Below are positions 15,403 through 17,847 of a stretch of 17,847 nt of DNA, piece by piece. Source of the stretch: Spirochaetaceae bacterium UBA1306. Its GTDB lineage: Bacteria; Spirochaetota; Spirochaetia; Treponematales; Rectinemataceae. The stretch is from NCBI GenBank assembly GCA_002307245.1, contig DBTW01000038.1, positions 540 through 18,386 on the forward strand. The letters run 5' to 3'. The first letter of the stretch is position 1. Each line of letters begins with the position of its first letter. The translations under genes and the position numbers were made by a program. The notes under the pieces were generated by a model. It did not search any database. It worked only from the letters and a program-made list of their open reading frames with translations, and was not told the origin of the DNA.

Positions 15403-16044
15403 ATGAAAATCGACTTCCCGGCTCCCCTGTCTCGATTCATTGTGTTCGAGGGGGGCGACGGCGCCGGCACGACCACGCAGATGAGGCGCCTCGACGAAAC
15501 CCTCTCCCGAGCGGGCATTGCCCATTGGATGACCTGCGAGCCCACGGCCAAGCCCGAAGGCCTCCTCATCCGGCGGATACTCTCCGGCGAGCTGCCGCGC
15601 GACCCGGCCACCCTCGCCCACCTCTTCGCCGCCGACCGCAACGAGCACCTCCGGGGCGAGGACGGCATCCTCGAACACCTCAGCCGCGAAGAGGTCGTCG
15701 TCTGCGACAGGTACGTCCTCTCCAGCCTCGCCTACCAAGGCTCGGCCTGCGGCCCCGAGCTTCCCGCCCTCCTGAACTCGGGCTTTCCCCTGCCCGAGCT
15801 CCTTCTGTACTTTGATCTCGAGCCGGCAGCCTCCATTGAGCGCCTGGGCGATCGCGAGAGCCTCGAGATATTCGAGGAGCTGCCCTTCCAGGAAAGGGTC
15901 AGGTCCGCGTATCGCGCGGCCATCGCGCGCTATTCGGATTCGGCCATGCGCATTGTCCCGATCGACGCATCGCGCCCGATCGACGAGGTCGCCCGAAAAA
16001 TAGCCGAAGCCGTGGGCTCCGCCTTGGGCCGGTCCCTATCCTAG
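15403..16044 (+). CDS. tmk: thymidylate kinase with Lys-to-Thr change in the P-loop
   Basis: The enzyme phosphorylates dTMP to dTDP with ATP for DNA synthesis. Visible motifs are the P-loop region FIVFEGGDGAGTTTQ (residues 12-26), the dTMP-binding EPT (46-48), the DRY motif VVVCDRYVLSSLAYQG (D102-R103-Y104) and a short LID (RLGDRESLEIFEE). Length 213 is normal. Family P-loops read GAGKTT; residue 23 is Thr (ACG at 15469-15471) instead of the catalytic Lys. All other motifs are intact, so the protein is not a degraded copy. No Shine-Dalgarno site precedes the ATG. A weak promoter candidate, TTGCCA (15364-15369), 18 bases, TAACCT (15388-15393), would put transcription start almost at the ATG. 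It diverges from tamB. Confidence 0.93.
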   Translation: MKIDFPAPLSRFIVFEGGDGAGTTTQMRRLDETLSRAGIAHWMTCEPTAKPEGLLIRRILSGELPRDPATLAHLFAADRNEHLRGEDGILEHLSREEVVVCDRYVLSSLAYQGSACGPELPALLNSGFPLPELLLYFDLEPAASIERLGDRESLEIFEELPFQERVRSAYRAAIARYSDSAMRIVPIDASRPIDEVARKIAEAVGSALGRSLS

Positions 16045-16056
16045 CCGCCGCGCCGT

Positions 16057-16080
16057 CCGCTACAGGTAAACAACCAGCGG
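16057..16080 (+). terminator. hairpin downstream of tmk
   Basis: CCGCT (16057-16061) pairs with AGCGG (16076-16080), and an inner GGT/ACC pairing is possible. It begins 12 bases after the tmk stop. No T-run follows, so a terminator role is only tentative. In the rest of the 130-base gap to the next gene I see no clear promoter or RNA gene. Confidence 0.3.
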
Positions 16081-16174
16081 CTCGATAAGGTTTCGCCCAT
16101 ATGCCGCGATAGTGCCGCCATGGGGTCCGCGGGCGCCTCATGTCGCCCCCGGCCCCTGCCGATACTCTATCCGT

Positions 16175-16777
16175 ATGAGAAGGCGTGTTTTCCTAGCCCT
16201 GTCGCTCCTGGCCTGCGCCGCTCTCGGCGCGGCGGCCTACCCCGTTTATTACAAGGAACAATACTTCAAGCTCTACCATACACATTATATCGAGTATCCC
16301 GAAGACGCCATCGAGAACATATATTGGCTCGAACAAGCCAAGAAAGCCGATTTCTGCAATCCCCTCTACGCCCTGGCGAAGATCGAGGACGAGCGCCATT
16401 GGGAGCGCTACCGCTATCTCCTCGACATGCACCTCGACTTGAAGCTCATCGAGCAGCATCTCGTCCTTGGCTCGAAATTCGACAAGCGTGTCGCGTATTT
16501 CTACAACGCGCCATGGAAGGAGCAGAACCTCGAGAGCCTCAAGACGGCCGAGACCGCCTACGAGGCTGCCTTGACCTATTGGGCGGAAGCCAAGGGACTC
16601 GCCGGAAAATCCATGGCCATGCGCTGGACCATGCTCGACGACGCCGAGAACTGGGTAGGCGAAGCTTACCGCATCGAGACGGGCGAGCTCGACTACTCGA
16701 AGATCATCGGGAATCAACTAGCGCGGCTGCGGAAGGTCAGAGCCGATTTCGAGAAGATGGACGCGAATACGTATTAG
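16175..16777 (+). CDS. secreted protein of unknown function, Tyr-rich and helical
   Basis: I do not recognise a named family. The 200-residue product starts with a clear signal peptide (MRRRVFLALSLLACAALGAAA, then YPVYYKEQYF). LLACA contains a possible lipobox-like Cys, but the AAA-Y site looks better. The mature part is rich in Tyr, Trp and charged residues (HTHYIEYPEDAIENIYWLE, DERHWERYRYLLDMHLDLK) and looks all-helical, perhaps TPR-like. The sequence resembles conserved hypothetical proteins of treponemes as I recall them, which would need a search. The ATG at 16175 is chosen because the signal peptide begins there; a GTG at 16112 in frame would add 21 residues that do not look like a leader. 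There is no obvious Shine-Dalgarno site. It lies 130 nt after tmk on the same strand. Confidence 0.8.
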   Translation: MRRRVFLALSLLACAALGAAAYPVYYKEQYFKLYHTHYIEYPEDAIENIYWLEQAKKADFCNPLYALAKIEDERHWERYRYLLDMHLDLKLIEQHLVLGSKFDKRVAYFYNAPWKEQNLESLKTAETAYEAALTYWAEAKGLAGKSMAMRWTMLDDAENWVGEAYRIETGELDYSKIIGNQLARLRKVRADFEKMDANTY

Positions 16778-16822
16778 GCCGACTTGGGTCACCGCGACTC
16801 CTCCATATGAAGCCAAAACGCG

Positions 16823-16852
16823 TTTGACATACGACCGTCAGCCGCAATAAAC
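16823..16852 (+). promoter_or_regulatory. promoter for the small barrel-like protein gene
   Basis: A perfect -35 box TTGACA (16823-16828) is followed after 18 bases by TAAACT (16847-16852), 4 of 6 matches to consensus. Transcription should start near 16859, giving a leader of about 54 nt before the ATG at 16913. The previous gene ends at 16777, so the gene downstream has its own promoter. Confidence 0.55.
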
Positions 16853-16864
16853 TAGGCAAGGACG

Positions 16865-16880
16865 GGCGCTGGAAGGCGCC
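16865..16880 (+). other. small hairpin in the 5' leader of the 16913 gene
   Basis: GGCGC (16865-16869) and GCGCC (16876-16880) form a 5-bp GC stem with a 6-base loop close to the predicted mRNA 5' end. It is followed by an A-rich unpaired stretch and the AGGGAG ribosome site. It could stabilise the 5' end of the message; there is no evidence for a ligand-binding riboswitch. Confidence 0.3.
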
Positions 16881-16912
16881 GAACACAAGAAAAAACTCGA
16901 TAGGGAGAAAAA

Positions 16913-17563
16913 ATGCGGTATACGAAAGCTTCCACGATTACGGCTCTCCTCGCATTGGCGCTTTCTTGCGCCTATGCCGGTGGCGGCGGCGGCGGGTTCC
17001 TTATCCAAAGACAGATGCCATCGTGGAATTTTTCGCCCCTGCCGGACTCCGACCCCAGCTTCCAAGCTTGGGCATTCAATGGCTACGGATATGGTATCAC
17101 CAACGATGGGACGATTATTGGGGGCTTCGGCCAGTTTTCGATGGACCTGTCCATGGATAGCAGTTCGAGCGATGCCCTCGACGATAGCGATCTCTCGGCT
17201 TCGAGCTCCTATGATTCATCAAGCGTATACATGGACTTCTTTGGCGGTCTTATCCTCGGCGAAAGCTTTGGCGGAGGCGACGACCCGCGGATCAACCTCG
17301 CCTGCAAGCTCGGCGTCGGCTGGGTAGTGCGGGAAACGGACGCTTCTAGCGAGGGGGGGGTATACATCTGCGGGCTCGTGGACCCCTATCTCGAGCTCAG
17401 CTTCCCGCTCGCCCGCTTCCTGCGGATCTCGGCCGTCCTGGGATATCAATACGTCCATGCCTTCGCCGGCATGGGCACTGATATCGATGATTCGAACTCG
17501 CTTTCGAGCGATTATGACGCGGGAACCCCTACCATCGGGCTGGCCCTCACCTTCGGGAAATAG
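16913..17563 (+). CDS. small exported protein, probable outer-membrane beta-barrel
   Basis: No named family is recognised. The 216-residue product has a signal peptide (MRYTKASTITALLALALSCAYA) with an AYA cleavage site, followed by six glycines. The Cys at residue 19 is not in a good lipobox. The rest alternates hydrophobic and polar residues as in barrel strands: AWAFNGYGYGITNDGTIIGG, VYMDFFGGLILGE, INLACKLGVGWVVRE, VDPYLELSFPLARFLRISAV and the end PTIGLALTFGK. Acidic, Ser-rich loops lie between strands (SMDSSSSDALDDSDLSASSS; DIDDSNSLSSDYD). About eight strands could fit, so a small barrel is plausible but inferred. The ATG has a good ribosome site, AGGGAG, six bases upstream. It is convergent with queA, with 11 nt between stops and no clear terminator. 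Confidence 0.8.
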   Translation: MRYTKASTITALLALALSCAYAGGGGGGFLIQRQMPSWNFSPLPDSDPSFQAWAFNGYGYGITNDGTIIGGFGQFSMDLSMDSSSSDALDDSDLSASSSYDSSSVYMDFFGGLILGESFGGGDDPRINLACKLGVGWVVRETDASSEGGVYICGLVDPYLELSFPLARFLRISAVLGYQYVHAFAGMGTDIDDSNSLSSDYDAGTPTIGLALTFGK

Positions 17564-17574
17564 CCGGGCCCCGC

Positions 17575-17847
17575 CTATTTGATCAACATCGCATCGCCAT
17601 AGCTGAAAAAGCGATAGCGTTCGCGCACCGCCTCGGCATAGGCGTCCAAGATGGCCTCGCGCCCCGCGAAGGCCGATACCAGCATGAGCAGGGTAGACTT
17701 CGGGGTGTGGAAGTTGGTGAAGAGCCGGTCCACGGCCTTGAAGCGATATCCCGGATAGATGAAGATCCGCGTGCTGCCGCGCCCGGCCTTAAGCCCTTCT
17801 CCCTCCACCCAGGCCGATTCCAGGGTACGCAGGCTCGTCGTGCCCAC
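17575..17847 (-). CDS. queA: S-adenosylmethionine:tRNA ribosyltransferase-isomerase, C-terminal part (cut by window edge)
   Basis: QueA transfers and isomerises the ribosyl part of S-adenosylmethionine onto preQ1 in tRNA, making epoxyqueuosine at the wobble position. The 90 visible residues contain family hallmarks: VGTTSLRTLESA, FIYPGYRFKAVDRLFTNFH, PKSTLLMLVSAFAGRE and the C-terminal YRFFSYGDAMLIK. The GTG codon at the window edge is internal (the family reads AVGTTS here), not a start. The N-terminal three quarters of the enzyme lie beyond the right edge. The stop is TAG at 17575-17577. Confidence 0.96.
   Translation of the reverse strand: MGTTSLRTLESAWVEGEGLKAGRGSTRIFIYPGYRFKAVDRLFTNFHTPKSTLLMLVSAFAGREAILDAYAEAVRERYRFFSYGDAMLIK

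Noticed and set aside
16865..16880. Riboswitch in the leader of the 16913 gene
   Set aside because: Only one 5-bp stem is seen; the leader is about 54 nt and matches no riboswitch core I know.

Overview
The window is about 17.8 kb of GC-rich, gene-dense bacterial chromosome carrying core housekeeping genes. The gene content and order (tamB-bamA-skp beside mutS, treponeme-like NusA and BamA, tmk next to a conserved-looking secreted protein) suggest a GC-rich member of the Spirochaetales. In Treponema pallidum, bamA (TP0326) is likewise flanked by tamB-like and skp-like genes with mutS next. The lineage is an inference from the proteins, because there is no rRNA gene in the window. I see no tRNA, CRISPR array, insertion sequence, phage gene or attachment site. 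No gap between genes exceeds about 155 bases.

Region 1 (1-3780, minus strand) is the transcription/translation operon rimP-nusA-infB. A strong sigma-70-type promoter lies in the comF-rimP gap. It drives a leader of about 65-70 nt that ends in an intrinsic terminator only 6 nt before rimP. An alternative hairpin overlaps the 5' arm of the terminator, so the operon looks attenuated. NusA carries a C-terminal four-cysteine zinc ribbon, and IF2 carries a Gly/Tyr/Gln/Arg repeat region of about 160 residues before its GTPase. infB runs off the left edge.

Region 2 (3780-7237, minus) is mutS followed by comF. The mutS promoter (TTGAAG-17-TATAAT) lies so close to the ATG that the mRNA may be leaderless. 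ComF has a Cys in its PRPP loop where Gly is usual.

Region 3 (7238-7768, plus) is a lone STAS-domain protein, divergent from mutS and convergent with skp. A 10-bp inverted repeat probably terminates transcription from both sides.

Region 4 (7801-15280, minus) is tamB-bamA-skp, an outer-membrane biogenesis operon. Skp chaperones unfolded outer membrane proteins, BamA inserts barrels, and TamB is an envelope-spanning AsmA-like protein. The two gaps are 14 nt each.

Region 5 (15403-17847) holds tmk, whose P-loop Lys is replaced by Thr, then a secreted protein of unknown function and a small barrel-like exported protein with its own promoter, all on plus. The 3' end of queA follows on minus and runs off the right edge.

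I found no wholly new system. The best leads are the rimP-nusA-infB attenuator, the NusA zinc ribbon, the IF2 low-complexity domain and the Lys-less thymidylate kinase.
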